A stretch of DNA of 23,078 nt from Chara braunii (GCA_003427395.1 BFEA01000027.1:1799950-1823027); one strand, 5' to 3'. Shown: positions 8,519 to 17,850, counted from the first letter of the stretch. Translations and numbers: made by a program. The notes: generated from the sequence alone by a model not told the origin.

Positions 8519-8581
8519 GCTAAAACTTAGTAGAGCAACGAACTGAGGGTAAGCTCAGAAATTCAGATCCAGTTCTCACCA
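8519..8581 (+). pseudogene. tRNA-like sequence, degenerate
   Basis: TTAGTAGAGCA resembles a D-arm/A box. It is followed by an anticodon-arm-like hairpin CTGAG/CTCAG with a six-base loop, a B-box-like ATTCAGATCC, and an ending TTCTCACCA that imitates a discriminator plus CCA. There is no matching 5' acceptor strand and the T-stem is broken. It could be a tRNA pseudogene or a tRNA-derived SINE head. Confidence 0.35.
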
Positions 8582-9488
8582 TTTGATTTGTCTGTTACTT
8601 TCCGTTTTTACCTTTGGTATGATCCTTGCCATCTTTGAAAAAAAACAATTACAAACAAAAAGTTGATAACTTGATATCCATAAGGACGATAACTTTCCTT
8701 TTTTCCGTTTTAAATTTCGCATGATGACTAGCAGAGTACCATCTTCGACTTTCCGTCCCTTTGAATACTGGCGTTACTTCATGTCTGGTGAAGCTATTTC
8801 CACAACAGTATCTTGTGCATGCATCTCCACCATTAGAGTCTGTGAATCCGTGGCCACCACGATGATCTTTTATTAAGCTACTATTGTGCATCGCACCCAT
8901 CCGACAAGCATTATCTAAGAGACGGGAAAAAAGGAGGGGGGGGAAATAAAAAGGCAGAATCGGAAGGAATTAATAAACCTACGGTAGATATTCTTTCGGG
9001 CTAGCGCTTCCACCTCCTTGGTTTGATCATCATAAGGCGCACGCCCGCTGTACCCCTCCTGACAATCCAAATGAATCACAGGGGGGGTCAATCCCCTTTC
9101 TGCAGTAACCGGTTGATCCGTGTTCATTGCACAGACCATCCTCATTGTACTCTAGATTGGTCTGTTGTGGCTCCTTCGATTACTCTGTGCTTCTCACGAA
9201 CAACCCTTCCCCCCAGGGTTCCATTCCCTTTGGTAAATAGGACTTCTTTTTTGGGATTTTCTGAGTTCTGCTTTATGAGGTATTCTTTTATAGGTATTTC
9301 TTTCATGGATTTCTCAAATTTCCTCCCTTTTTGAGCTCTTTTGGTTCCTGGTTTCTAGTTTAAAATAGAAACAAGGTAGGATGGCTGGTTATATAGCATT
9401 TTTCTGGCTTATTGGGTAGGCCTGGGTACTTTAGATAGTCTCACACTGCCCACTGATAACCTTAAAAGCTTATGGCCCTCGGTTCATC
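8582..9488. other. Non-genic stretch, unrecognised
   Basis: No gene assigned. Two minus-strand open frames (8649-8900, 83 codons; 8915-9145, 76 codons) have ordinary composition, unlike most frames in this window, but match no family I recognise and are short. An old organelle-DNA insertion is possible and cannot be settled by eye. Confidence 0.4.
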
Positions 9489-9620
9489 TTAAACCACCAG
9501 TACTCGGCCTCAGCCTTGCAGCAAACAACTCGTCGCCACAAGAAGCAAAAGGCTGGCTCGGGGCAGGGTCGGAGCGTCAGAAGGTTTTCAAAATTTTGGG
9601 CCCATGTCAAATCCGTACGT
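9489..9620. mobile_element. TTAA-flanked MITE, subfamily A, right end missing
   Basis: The left end TTAAACCACCAGTAC followed by CGGCCTCAGCCTTGC and CTCGTCGCC matches the element at 4506-4654. No GTACTGGTGGTTTAA-type right end follows. Similarity fades and the 148 bp tandem duplication begins. Confidence 0.6.
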
Positions 9621-9905
9621 CCCAAAAAACAAAACAAGCTTTGCCCGTGATTGCAGTTGGATACACTTTTTGGAGTACTGCCCTCAGTGAGGGCACTTCG
9701 GCAGAACGAGGAACACGGGGAGCACGACTGTCAGAATGACAAAAAAAGAACAAACAAAAAAAAAAAGCCCCAAAAAACAAAACAAGCTTTGGCCGTGATT
9801 GCAGTTGGATACACTTTTTGGAGTACTGCCCTCAGTGAGGGCACTTCGGCAGAACGAGGAACACGGGGAGCACGACTGTCAGAATCACAAAAAAAGAACA
9901 AAAAT
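9621..9905. repeat. 148 bp tandem duplication
   Basis: Two adjacent units starting at 9621 and 9769 are nearly identical over about 135 bp; I count two substitutions (GCCCG/GGCCG and GAATGAC/GAATCAC). Each unit runs from CCCAAAAAACAAAACAAGC through a GCCCTCAGTGAGGGC hairpin to an A-rich end. The near identity implies a recent event. A diverged relative of the core lies at 11731-11865. Confidence 0.9.
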
Positions 9906-10657
9906 GTTATGATCCTGGCCAATTTCGAAGTATACATTCATCAAAAAGTACAATGTCGTCCAATTGCAAAAAGAAATGAATGAACTTGAGAGGAGAGAGA
10001 GGGAAAGAAGAAAGAGTAAGAAAGAAGAAGAAGATGATGTACTCCAGCATAGACCAATGACAAGGCTCTTCTTCTTCGCCAACCAATCTCCTCCTCCTTA
10101 TCTCCACCCCTCTTATTCAAACAAGAAATAACAATAATAATGTTGAATGTCTGAACCAGAATCAATGTCCGAATCCCACTTCTACTGCAAGCACAACATG
10201 AGGTCCACCATAGCCATGGCCACCCTTCTCCTTCCTCTCACATATAGGCTGAGGCTATGGCGGACTACTGAGGGCTCAACCCTCCTGTCCAAATGACAAC
10301 CCAAAGCAGCTATGCCGCTGCCACCCTCTGCAAAGGGCAACGCAAAGCAGCTATGCTGCTGCTCACTAGGCCGCCATGCCTGCCACTGCCCCGAACTTCC
10401 TTGGTGCGGCACTACCCCAACAGGGGCCTTCCAGATGCAGCGCCTAACAAGGTGATGAAGATGGTGTCCACCATAGCCAGGTAGGTACCTCGCCACTCTC
10501 CTCCTTAGTCCCCGTCTCCCTCCTCCTCCTACCGGTAGAGCTCCACCATAGCCAAGGTGGAGGCTCCCGGCTTCTTCCTCCCAGCAGCGCTGCTCCAGCC
10601 AGCGCTCCAGCAGCGCGTCGCCAAACTTGCACACTGAAGAATGAGGTCGGGCTCTTC
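9906..10657. other. Non-genic stretch with recurrent TCCACCATAGCCA
   Basis: A GA-rich then CT-rich tract (9985-10115) is followed by GC-richer sequence. TCCACCATAGCCA occurs at about 10203, 10468 and 10541. A 182-codon minus frame (10182-10730) is open, but it has repetitive Gly/Arg-rich composition, no recognisable domain, and runs into R1, so I do not call a gene. Confidence 0.45.
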
Positions 10658-11259
10658 CTTCGGCCTCTTGATATAGCGGCCTACTTGCCTCCTGGGCGGT
10701 GACTTCCAGGGCGCTCGGCCTCCCAAGCAACCGGTACCTCCTCCCTTTCGGAGGGAAACATCATTGCAGACTCTGATATTGCCCGTACAGGCTCTAGACT
10801 CAGACTGGATGGACTGGTACCGGCCTAGACCTAGCCTACCGCTACTGGGCCTCAAAAAATGCCAACTTTGTCTTCTTCTGCTCGGCCTCGAGTACCCGGC
10901 ACATCTACTGCTACTGGGTGCGGTACCGACCTACCTGCTACTTGAGTGTTTTTCCGCTGCTCTAAGCACCGCGGCCCCCTGGCTCCGCTACTTGAGTGTT
11001 TTCCCTGCTGTAACCCTCAATGCCACGGCCACAGGTAAGTACCGGCCCTACGGGCCTGCCAAACAAGCAAGTACCCTTGCGGGTCACACACACACCCGTA
11101 CCGACAAGCACTCAGACAGGCACGCAGGTCAACAAACACGCACACACACACAGACTTAGAAAACTCAGCAGAATGCGGGAATCTCAGCAAGGCATCCATT
11201 CCATCGGCAGAGCTCCAGAAATCGGCAGTGTTCTCAGTCTGTGTTATGGCGGGGCATTA
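10658..11259. repeat. Dispersed repeat R1, copy 2
   Basis: Aligns with 112-714 in the same orientation, including the CCACAG/GTAAGT donor-like motif (GTAAGT at 11035-11040) and the right end CAGTGTTCTCAGTCTGTGTT. A run of A residues follows immediately, as expected of a retroposed 3' end; copy 1 lacks it. Frames differ from copy 1 because of indels. Confidence 0.85.
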
Positions 11260-11285
11260 AAAAAAAAAAAAAAAAAAAAAAAAAA
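11258..11285. repeat. Poly-A tract
   Basis: More than 20 A residues at the right end of R1 copy 2, just before the foldback element. It may be a retroposition tail of R1, or part of the target into which the foldback element inserted. Confidence 0.9.
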
Positions 11286-11289
11286 CAAA

Positions 11290-11717
11290 GGGGCTCGTTC
11301 GACACTCCACGGGCGCCTAAAGTCCCTGAGGAATTTTTCGTTCCACCTATCCTCGGGGATGCAGTCGGAAAAAAAAGTGAAAACACTCCGAAGGAAATTC
11401 CTTGGACTCCGAGGATTCCCCAGCCTTTTCTTCCTTTGGGCAAAAGGAATCCGCGTTTCACGGAGAGGAACGGGCACATGGGTAGAGAGACGTTACAACC
11501 GAGAATCTGGATCGCGGCGGCACCCTATTGGCTGAAGGCCTCAAACACATTTGATTTTTTTTTTCTTTTCTTTTTTCTTGTCTGACATAGTTCGAAGGAA
11601 ATGTCCTCGGGCGACGTCCCCGAGGACAGGTGGAATGATGGTGGGAATTTCCTTGAAAACCCCCAAGGAAACTTCCTTCGGCCCCCAGGACGCCCCAAGG
11701 AGTGTTGAACGTGCCCC
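11290..11717. mobile_element. 428 bp foldback element
   Basis: The left end GGGGCTCGTTCGACACTCC and the reverse complement of the right end GGGGCACGTTCAACACTCC match at 17 of 19 positions. A second inverted pair lies inside, TTCCACCTATCCTCGGGG (about 11340-11357) against sequence at about 11616-11633, so the arms extend towards 100 bp with gaps. AAA flanks each end and may be a 3-bp target duplication. GGGGC-type ends with 3-bp duplications suggest a Tourist/PIF-Harbinger-like MITE, but the TWA preference is not met. There is no transposase. Confidence 0.65.
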
Positions 11718-11730
11718 AAAGCTTTGGCCG

Positions 11731-11865
11731 TTGAAGTGGTTGGATGCATTTCAATGGCGCCAGTGTGAGTATGCCCTCAGCGAGGGCGTTTTGAGCAAGA
11801 GGAATATGTGCTGCCTTGCTGGCAGGGAAAGGAAGGAAAAAACAAAAGGAGAAAAAAAGAAAAAA
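11731..11865. repeat. Diverged relative of the 148 bp unit
   Basis: GGTTGGATGCATTT, then GAGTATGCCCTCAGCGAGGGCG and an A-rich end, matches the unit at 9621-9905 in order and orientation. A still weaker match (ATGCATTCTGG, GAGTATGGCCTTCGTGATC) follows at 11900-11945. The hairpin plus A-rich tail suggests a small retroposed family. Confidence 0.5.
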
Positions 11866-11951
11866 CAGCAATGTTTTCCTCCCCCGTAATAGTGGTCAGA
11901 TGCATTCTGGAAAGTGATCGTTTGAGTATGGCCTTCGTGATCTCTGGCATG

Positions 11952-11983
11952 TTTTTTCCTTTCCTTTTTTTTTCCCCCTTCAG
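11952..11983 (+). promoter_or_regulatory. Polypyrimidine tract ending in CAG
   Basis: A nearly pure T/C tract (11952-11980) followed by CAG/GTAGAG forms a strong 3' splice-site-like signal. No coding exon follows, so this may be chance. Confidence 0.2.
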
Positions 11984-12089
11984 GTAGAGCACCGGTGCCA
12001 CTTCCGAAATTCCCACTGCAGGTACCCACACGCAGAAGGCTCGGAAAATAGCCGCGCGCAGTGGGCAGTTAGCTTCGGGATTTTAGGTG

Positions 12090-12109
12090 CGGGTGTACTG
12101 GTGGTTTAA
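12090..12109. mobile_element. Solo right end of TTAA-type MITE
   Basis: GTGTACTGGTGGTTTAA matches the right end of this family. I find no partner left end in the preceding few hundred bases. A left end in the opposite direction starts 208 bp later at 12317. Confidence 0.5.
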
Positions 12110-12159
12110 TCCTTGTTTTTTCCATGCTTGCCGGTGATTAGTAACCGGACTGGTTCCCC

Positions 12160-12316
12160 CCAGAATATAAAGGGGTTGGATTAAAAAATAAAAATAAAGA
12201 AAAAGGACTACAGATCCAAGTTTGAATCCAGATATAATCAGATGACCAGAAGAAAATCATTCTGAATTACCTGGGGCCAGTCAGTTCAATGATGATATCT
12301 CAAGGCCGTCGCCCTT
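12160..12316 (+). mobile_element. tRNA-derived SINE-like sequence, copy 1
   Basis: A B-box-like AGTTTGAATCC (about 12208-12218) is followed by ATCAGATGACCAGA. The same order, TTCAAATCC then GAGATGACCAGA, occurs at 15778-15800. An A-box-like GGGGTTGGATTA lies upstream, separated by an A-rich stretch. A TTAA-type MITE follows about 100 bp downstream, as at the other copy. Confidence 0.4.
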
Positions 12317-12475
12317 TTAAACCACCAGTACTTGGCCCAGCTATAAGCTGCGGGAAAAAATAGACTAGAAACGTTTCTAGTTGGATGAATTTGGACGCTC
12401 CTGTGGTGGCCCGTACATTTCCTAAAATTGTGGCTTGTTAACGGGCGCAACTTTAGGAAGTACCAGTAAGTTTAA
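12317..12475. mobile_element. TTAA-flanked MITE, subfamily B, copy 1 (159 bp)
   Basis: The left end is TTAAACCACCAGTACTTGGC. The interior (CCTAAAATTGTGGCTTGTTA, GGGCGC) is nearly identical to 15894-16050. The right end reads GGAAGTACCAGTAAGTTTAA, altered from the expected CAAGTACTGGTGGYTTAA, so one inverted repeat has been damaged. TTAA remains at both tips. Confidence 0.8.
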
Positions 12476-13490
12476 ACAAACAAACGGAAAAAAAAAAAGG
12501 AATCAATAAATTAATTGCATCCCTACCTTCCTTATGCTACACCAACCCTGAAATTTTGTTTTTCACTTCCCTAAGGAAAATAGTTCAGAATACTGTAAGG
12601 GCCCAAGGGGTGCTGGGAAGAGGCAAGTTGGGCTCCATAACAGTGGATACCAGCAGGCTGAATTGGACTAGCAGAGCCCCACATGGCGCAGGACCTGAGG
12701 TTGCACAGGAGGAGGTTCAATCGCAGGCTGGGTCTGAACACTTGGCCTCCAGCTGAACAACTGCATATATGGGCAGGCGGCGAGGGGCACACAGTGGTCC
12801 CACAGTGTGTACCAACCCGGACGGATCGGCCTAGTAGGAGCCGGAGTCGACTGGCACCTCGGGTTTTCCCAAGGTGCCCTATCGTCGAAAGGACCAGGAA
12901 GCATGTAGGAATCTTGGGGCCGGGTCAGCCGAGGTCTGGGGTTGCCATGACAGCAGGGGGACAGTTGAGGTGGTGGTGCCGATAAGAGTAGGGAATGTGC
13001 AGATATCGCCAGGAAAATGAGGTTACCAGAGGGTCAATTGCAGACGGTGAGTGGTCGCAGACAGTGAGTGGGGGATTCCTTGTGAGGGGTGAAGAGTGGC
13101 TCAAAGGTGGATGTCCAATTTTTTTTTTTTAAGGCAGGGGTGAGGGGTGGTATATGCTTCCAACTGAAGTAATCAATGCCGCCTGCTCGGGTCCCTCGAC
13201 CATAATAGGGGGAAGTGTGAGTGCGTACGCATTGTATTCTTTGCATTGACTTACCAGTGGAATAGGAACCGGACTGACGCTTCCCGGACTGGATAAGGAG
13301 CCAGAACCAAAAGGTTCCGTCTTCCAAAACAAAACAAAAAAAAAAAAAACACAATACTGTGAGGAGTCTGATGAGCTTAGGAGTGCCAAAGACGGCACAA
13401 ATCGCTGCACAACAGAACACACAACCTCACATGCAGCAGATTCGCTCCTGTGATCCACACATTCGGAAACCTCTTTTTTTTTTTTTGGAA
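12476..13490. other. Non-genic stretch, unrecognised
   Basis: No gene recognised. A 100-codon plus frame (12683-12985) overlaps a 128-codon minus frame further on; neither shows a domain. A 17-bp near-direct repeat, TGCAGACGGTGAGTGG/CGCAGACAGTGAGTGG, lies at about 13038-13070, and A/T homopolymers occur near 13120, 13340 and 13475. Confidence 0.5.
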
Positions 13491-13592
13491 AACCATCTAT
13501 ATATAAGGGAACTCATGGTGAGATATCTCCAGGATTGAAAAAGAGGGATCTCTTGTTTCAAGCTATTTCCAGAAGAAACAGTGGCTGTGGAA

Positions 13593-13632
13593 ACCTACCT
13601 ACCTACCTACCTACCTACCTACCTACCTACCT
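13593..13632. repeat. (ACCT)10 microsatellite
   Basis: Ten perfect tetranucleotide units at the left edge of the first tandem unit. Confidence 0.95.
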
Positions 13633-14045
13633 ATATGCAGGGAATTCTCCTTAGAATATTCAGAGAATACTAAGAGGTTATAAAAGAAGGCTCACTTTTT
13701 CAAGCTCCCCTCGCCCCCCCCCCCCACAAGAAATAAAAGTGACAATGGAAACGCCACCACACTATACCTCTTTCTTGGTAGGCTGAACGATAAACACCTT
13801 TCAGAAAAAAAGGTGCCGATGGAACCGAGAAGCCAGACTATGCTTGGACTTGTGGAAAACTGCCCATATGCAGGGAATTCTCCTCACCATATTTCGAAAA
13901 TCCTTTTAAAGAACACTTTTTTTCACTTCTCCCCCCTACCTTCCTTCCCCCTCATCAAGAGAAAATGACAGTGGCGAGAGAGTGGAGAGACATCACCAGA
14001 CTGTATCTCGTCCGTGGCAGGCTGCATGGTAAACACCTGTACACA
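13633..14045. repeat. ~235 bp diverged tandem duplication
   Basis: Units starting at 13633 and 13866 share ATATGCAGGGAATTCTCCT, a pyrimidine-rich stretch, GACARTGG, ACCTGTA/ACTRTATCTC, GGCAGGCTG and TAAACACCT. A partial earlier unit (GTGGCTGTGGAAAC, about 13581) matches CTTGTGGAAAAC at about 13850, hinting at three units. Identity is about 70% by eye. Confidence 0.65.
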
Positions 14046-15026
14046 CTTTTTTTTTTTTTACTCTGTCGATCCATGAATAAGCTGTCAGGTCATTTCTCCC
14101 TCTGTGTGTGTGTGTCTGTCTGTGCACGTCACAGGCAGTTTTTGTTTTAGTATTTGCATTTTGTGAGAACTGAGCCCTCACGGGGCCCCAACAGACATGC
14201 AAATGTTCTTGGCTGTGGGCCCCAGCAAGCATTGTGCCCGCCCTAATTTAAGGTGGGCCTGAATATCATCAAAAGGCCTACTTTCGACATTTTCCATATG
14301 TGGGTACTCAGACAGTTGCAGCACGCCAGTTGGTTACAGAGAAAAGTGAACCTGCGCTGTACAGTTGAGCCCAGGACTGGGTGGTTGCGCCCTGGGCACA
14401 CGCAGTGTGAGGCCGACCTATCACGCAGCGGCCACAGACGAATGAGAAAGCAGCATTGTCATCACACAACCTCCGCGAGCCAATGAGAATGCGGCCAACA
14501 CTTGGAGCCTGGAAGGCTACCCGTACGTGCCCAACCGGAAAGGGACCAGGCCCCTTCACTGTAGAAATGGGCCTGGGCGCAAACACTGGGGCCCAACTGG
14601 AAGCTATCGGAAACTTCCCCAGCCAGGCCCACACAGGCACACACAGGGGCTGCAATTTCCATAAAGGAAAGAGGCCAGCCCAGGCAAAGGCATTCTGGCC
14701 TAGGCAGGCAATGCGGACACGCTGCTGCGTTGCTGCGCAAGTGTCTGCATGGGCGCTGCTGGTCGGACCCGCGCACGGGCGCACTGGTGAGAGGGGTGCT
14801 GCTGAGGCAGCGGGCGCACAGCAGCCATAGAGGGCAGCTGGGGCGCAGGGCAGGTGATGGCCAAGGTGGTCTTTGGGTAGAAGGCGCATGAGGTGGGGAG
14901 ACGAGGGGTGATGAGGGGAGGAGAGAGAACGTACTGGCACATGAGGTGGGGAGACGAGTTGCCGGCATTGGTGTTGACGCCACGTACATTGGTCTTAGAC
15001 TTCAGAGTGATCCAGTTGCAAGAATG
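14046..15026. other. GC-richer non-genic stretch
   Basis: The longest open frame of the window (210 codons, minus, 14308-14940) and overlapping minus frames lie here, but they compete with each other, are rich in Pro/Ser/Ala/His, and show no domain. The openness follows from GC content. It includes a direct repeat CATGAGGTGGGGAGACGAG at 14887-14905 and 14940-14958. Confidence 0.5.
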
Positions 15027-15072
15027 TAGATAGGCTAGATAGGCTAGATAGGCTGGGTAAGATAGGCTGGGT
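15027..15072. repeat. Short tandem repeat TAGATAGGC
   Basis: TAGATAGGC/TAGGCTGGGTAAGA units repeat four to five times. Confidence 0.8.
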
Positions 15073-15319
15073 GCTGGGCGCCAGACATTCAGTGCGACAT
15101 TGGGTACAGTGTCGGTGTGACCAGAGAGTGGCGACATTGACACCTGAGTTCGTTGTATTGCTCATATTTGGACGGTATCTTGGTGCATTCTACTCTCTGC
15201 TTTGTTCATGACTATCTGAGTTTCTTCGTGATTTTGCAACTTGGTTTTCTGTCCATCGCTCTAGCTCATATTCCTTGCAGTTTTTTAATGACTGACAATT
15301 TCATCAGACTGTAAAGGTC

Positions 15320-15494
15320 ATACATGCATGTGCATGTATGCACGCGTTTTAAATTCCCCCCACAACAGCCCCAATTCCACCCAGATGAGTAGCTTCAGTA
15401 TGTACATGTGCGTGCATGTGTGTGCATGTGTGTGTTGCATGTGTGTGCATGTATGTGCATGTATGTGCATGTATGTGCATGTGTACGCGTGTGT
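15320..15494. repeat. (GTGCATGT)n-like microsatellite with a CCACAACAGCCCC block
   Basis: Alternating purine-pyrimidine repeats (15321-15345 and 15399-15494) flank a lone copy of the CCACAACAGCCCC/TTCCACCCAGA block (15359-15385) also found at 5144 and 6104. All three copies lie beside TG-rich sequence. Confidence 0.75.
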
Positions 15495-15739
15495 TCCACC
15501 AACAATATTTACTCGTCGGGCAACAACAACTGTTCTTTTTCTTTTTTAAGCTTGGTTCATTCATTTTCCCTTGCCTATTTGTTTGTCGAGAAATGATTGC
15601 GGAAATGCTAGTGACAGCAATGAAGTTTTAAATCTTAAATTTCTATGAAGTTTGTTCACTTTTTAGATTCTTTCAGCAGGTGTGCGTTGGGTGGTCCCCA
15701 CGAACACATTTGAGCCGTCGGGTATTTCACCTAAGACCT
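15495..15739. other. Non-genic stretch
   Basis: AT-rich sequence with no feature I recognise. Confidence 0.5.
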
Positions 15740-15893
15740 CCTCCTGGGAGGGGTGGTTTACTCAACAGATCATGAGTTCAAATCCTGAGATGACCAGATA
15801 AACAGAATAACATTAGGGACTATCACCTTTGAAAAAGGGGAAAAAGAGGAAAAAGTGGCAAAAAACACAAGTCGAGGAAATCTCCAGTCTCGA
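15740..15893 (+). mobile_element. tRNA-derived SINE-like sequence, copy 2
   Basis: An A-box-like GGGAGGGGTGGTTTACTCAAC (about 15747-15767) and a B-box-like GAGTTCAAATCC (15774-15785) are spaced as in tRNA. GAGATGACCAGATAAACAGA, shared with copy 1 near 12218, follows. A TTAA-type MITE begins directly after this region at 15894. Confidence 0.5.
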
Positions 15894-16050
15894 TTAAACC
15901 ACCAGTACTTGGCCCAGCTATCAGCCGTGGAAAAAAATAGAGTACAAACATTTCTAGTCGGATGAATTTGGGCGCTCCTGTAGTGGCCGTACGTTTCCTA
16001 AAATTGTGGCTTGTTAACGGGCACGCCTTTAGCAAGTACTGGTGGCTTAA
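15894..16050. mobile_element. TTAA-flanked MITE, subfamily B, copy 2 (157 bp)
   Basis: Left end TTAAACCACCAGTACTTGGC and right end GCAAGTACTGGTGGCTTAA form an inverted repeat of about 17 bp with one mismatch in the outer part. TTAA is present at both tips. The interior matches 12317-12475. This is the cleanest full copy in the window and the best reference for family ends. Confidence 0.85.
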
Positions 16051-16120
16051 AGAGAGAACCACTCATTGGGAGATGACATGCTGGGAGACCTTCGATGGCT
16101 TCGCAGTTCCCGGCTCTCCT

Positions 16121-17002
16121 TTAGACCACCAGTTCACACAAGCCTAAAGAGGACAAAGCTACCTTCCAACTGTGCCTCAACGTGGCCTGCCGCTCTCTCT
16201 ACCGGCCCAGGCCCAAATTGAAATGCCCTTACCGCGTAAACCGGTAAGAGCCACACTCTGCTTCGTGTGACCTGGCAGTTTAACAAAACTTTTGGCTGCT
16301 CCATAGGGGCTCACCACACCACTGTCGAAACAAGAAAAGAACGAATGCGCCTTCCACAGAACGTGGTAAGATGCATCCAGTGCTATTCATAGTAATGAAG
16401 CATCTTCCCCTTCTCTGCGGGAAGATGCACTCGTACTTTTTTCATTTCGAGAGTAGTGTCGTGAGGCCCAGCCAGTCGGTGTCCTTACAGTTGGGTCACA
16501 AACAGAGCAAACCATTCAGCCATTTCACGAGGGCTACTTCTTCTGCAGATTCGCTGCTGGGTTCAATGGATTGGTACTGGGATGAACCACTAACGCCAGA
16601 CACCATCCGGGGATTGGTAGACCATGGTCTGAAATATGCATATTCATTTCTTTTTTATGGGATATTCGGGTCTCGTTAAAGTATCCTTGAAACTTTCACA
16701 ATTAGTTTTCCCTAATCCGATTGCTCGTTCCAGGGTTTCCTTGAAAATTGGTCTCAAGGGCAAGTCCTTGAGAAAGTTGCCATTTACTTGCATTCAAATC
16801 ACCACTACCTCCGAGCCTCCTTTTGCCGAGCTGGAGTAGAACCGTGCGCCAAGCTTTGACAAAGCGCCAGCACCACCTTTTTTCTGTCAGTTTTGCTGAC
16901 GGTGCCAGCCATTTTGGTTCGGTGACGCCCGGCCTCCGGATGATGCGGTATACATTATATTCACGACTTGGCCTTCGCCTCGGAGAGGTAGTGGTGGTTT
17001 AA
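16121..17002. mobile_element. Possible longer TTAA-type element (~880 bp) or two solo ends
   Basis: A left-end-like TTAGACCACCAGTTCA at 16121 and a right-end-like TAGTGGTGGTTTAA ending at 17002 face each other. If paired they bound an 882 bp element without transposase; the longest frame inside is 102 codons (16371-16679) and unrecognised. They may equally be unrelated ends. Inside are hairpins CTTACCG/CGGTAAG (16228-16234, 16242-16248) and GTCAG/CTGAC near 16886-16900. Confidence 0.35.
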
Positions 17003-17106
17003 GAAAACCAAAAAATGAAAGTTGTGTTTTAGGCTTTCAACCAATCAGATTCCTTGGATGCAGTATGTATGCCCTTGCCATTCTCAAGGACTGGTCATAG
17101 ATCCTA

Positions 17107-17136
17107 TTGAAAAAGGATCCTATTTTCCTTTTTCAA
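17107..17136. repeat. Perfect 11-bp inverted repeat
   Basis: TTGAAAAAGGA (17107-17117) pairs with TCCTTTTTCAA (17126-17136) over an 8-base loop. Confidence 0.75.
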
Positions 17137-17149
17137 TAACATCTACCTG

Positions 17150-17235
17150 GGGATACTAGCGCGGGTGGTAAAAGCATCCTCCTGTAGTATGACCCCATGG
17201 TAGATGGCTCCAGTCTATTGGCGGGGAGCAGCACC
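17150..17235 (+). mobile_element. tRNA-like sequence, SINE candidate
   Basis: An A-box-like TAGCGCGGGTGGTAAAAGC and a weak B box GGCTCCAGTC are about 35 bases apart, as in tRNA-derived SINE heads. No acceptor stem is visible. Confidence 0.35.
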
Positions 17236-17540
17236 TGCTGGAAAACGGGTCCAGCGTCCCATCCAAGGGGGATTCCTCGAAACTCTGGGGGGACTCCTCT
17301 GAATGTTTTCACATCCGTCTGCAAAAACTTTGTAGGGTGTGTGATTAGGAAACCATGAATCGACAACATTCCTCCAAAATAAGCCTTTTCTAGGATAGTG
17401 GAGTGAAACCCTTAGTATTGACTGGGACCTTGTTCACAGATCGAGAAAATCAGGACATCTGAAACTGACTGCAATTGGACTAGATGTGGCCAATTTCCCT
17501 CCCTATTGTGAACTGCCACTGAGTCTTCCGGTTGCCAAAC

Positions 17541-17740
17541 ATGTGGGCATATTGTGGACGAGTACACAATGAGGTGTCCCTACTTCGAGCATGTTGTATC
17601 ATCACCGCCAGAAATGGACATCTTACTGTGATAGGTGCTCTATGGGCTTTATGCGGGCATATTGTGGCTAAGAACGCAACGAGTTGTCCCTTTTTAGTAG
17701 GAAGATCGCATCACCCCCATAATGCAGAAGGACAGAATCT
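17541..17740. repeat. 110 bp diverged tandem duplication
   Basis: Two units starting at 17541 and 17651 share GGGCATATTGTGG, CAAYGAGKTGTCCCT, GCATCA-type and AGAAKGACA blocks. A 130-codon frame (17532-17924) spans both units but looks incidental. Confidence 0.65.
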
Positions 17741-17831
17741 AAGTCGGTTCCTCAGACCAGCGCTCAACCAAGGACCAACATTCCCCGGTGAGGGGCAGCT
17801 GAGCGCCTCAATAACATCCAACAGTGGGCAG

Positions 17832-17850
17832 TTAAACCACCAGTTCACCC
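17832..17850. mobile_element. Solo left end of TTAA-type MITE
   Basis: TTAAACCACCAGTTCACC matches the left end near 16121 (both have GTTCAC after CCACCA). No right end follows. Confidence 0.45.

Noticed and set aside
10182-10730. 182-codon minus-strand frame
   Set aside because: Gly/Arg-rich repetitive composition, extends into dispersed repeat R1, and no recognisable domain.
13633-14045. CRISPR-like or satellite array
   Set aside because: Only two, possibly three, diverged units without regular spacers; a simple tandem duplication explains it.
14308-14940. 210-codon minus-strand open frame, the longest in the window
   Set aside because: It overlaps other long minus frames (14462-14989, 14700-15143) in GC-rich DNA, is Pro/Ser/Ala/His-rich, contains a local direct repeat and shows no domain.
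16907-16917. AGCCATTTTGG resembling the dinoflagellate spliced-leader core
   Set aside because: Only 11 contiguous bases match, the flanks differ, and there is no downstream coding frame; probably chance.
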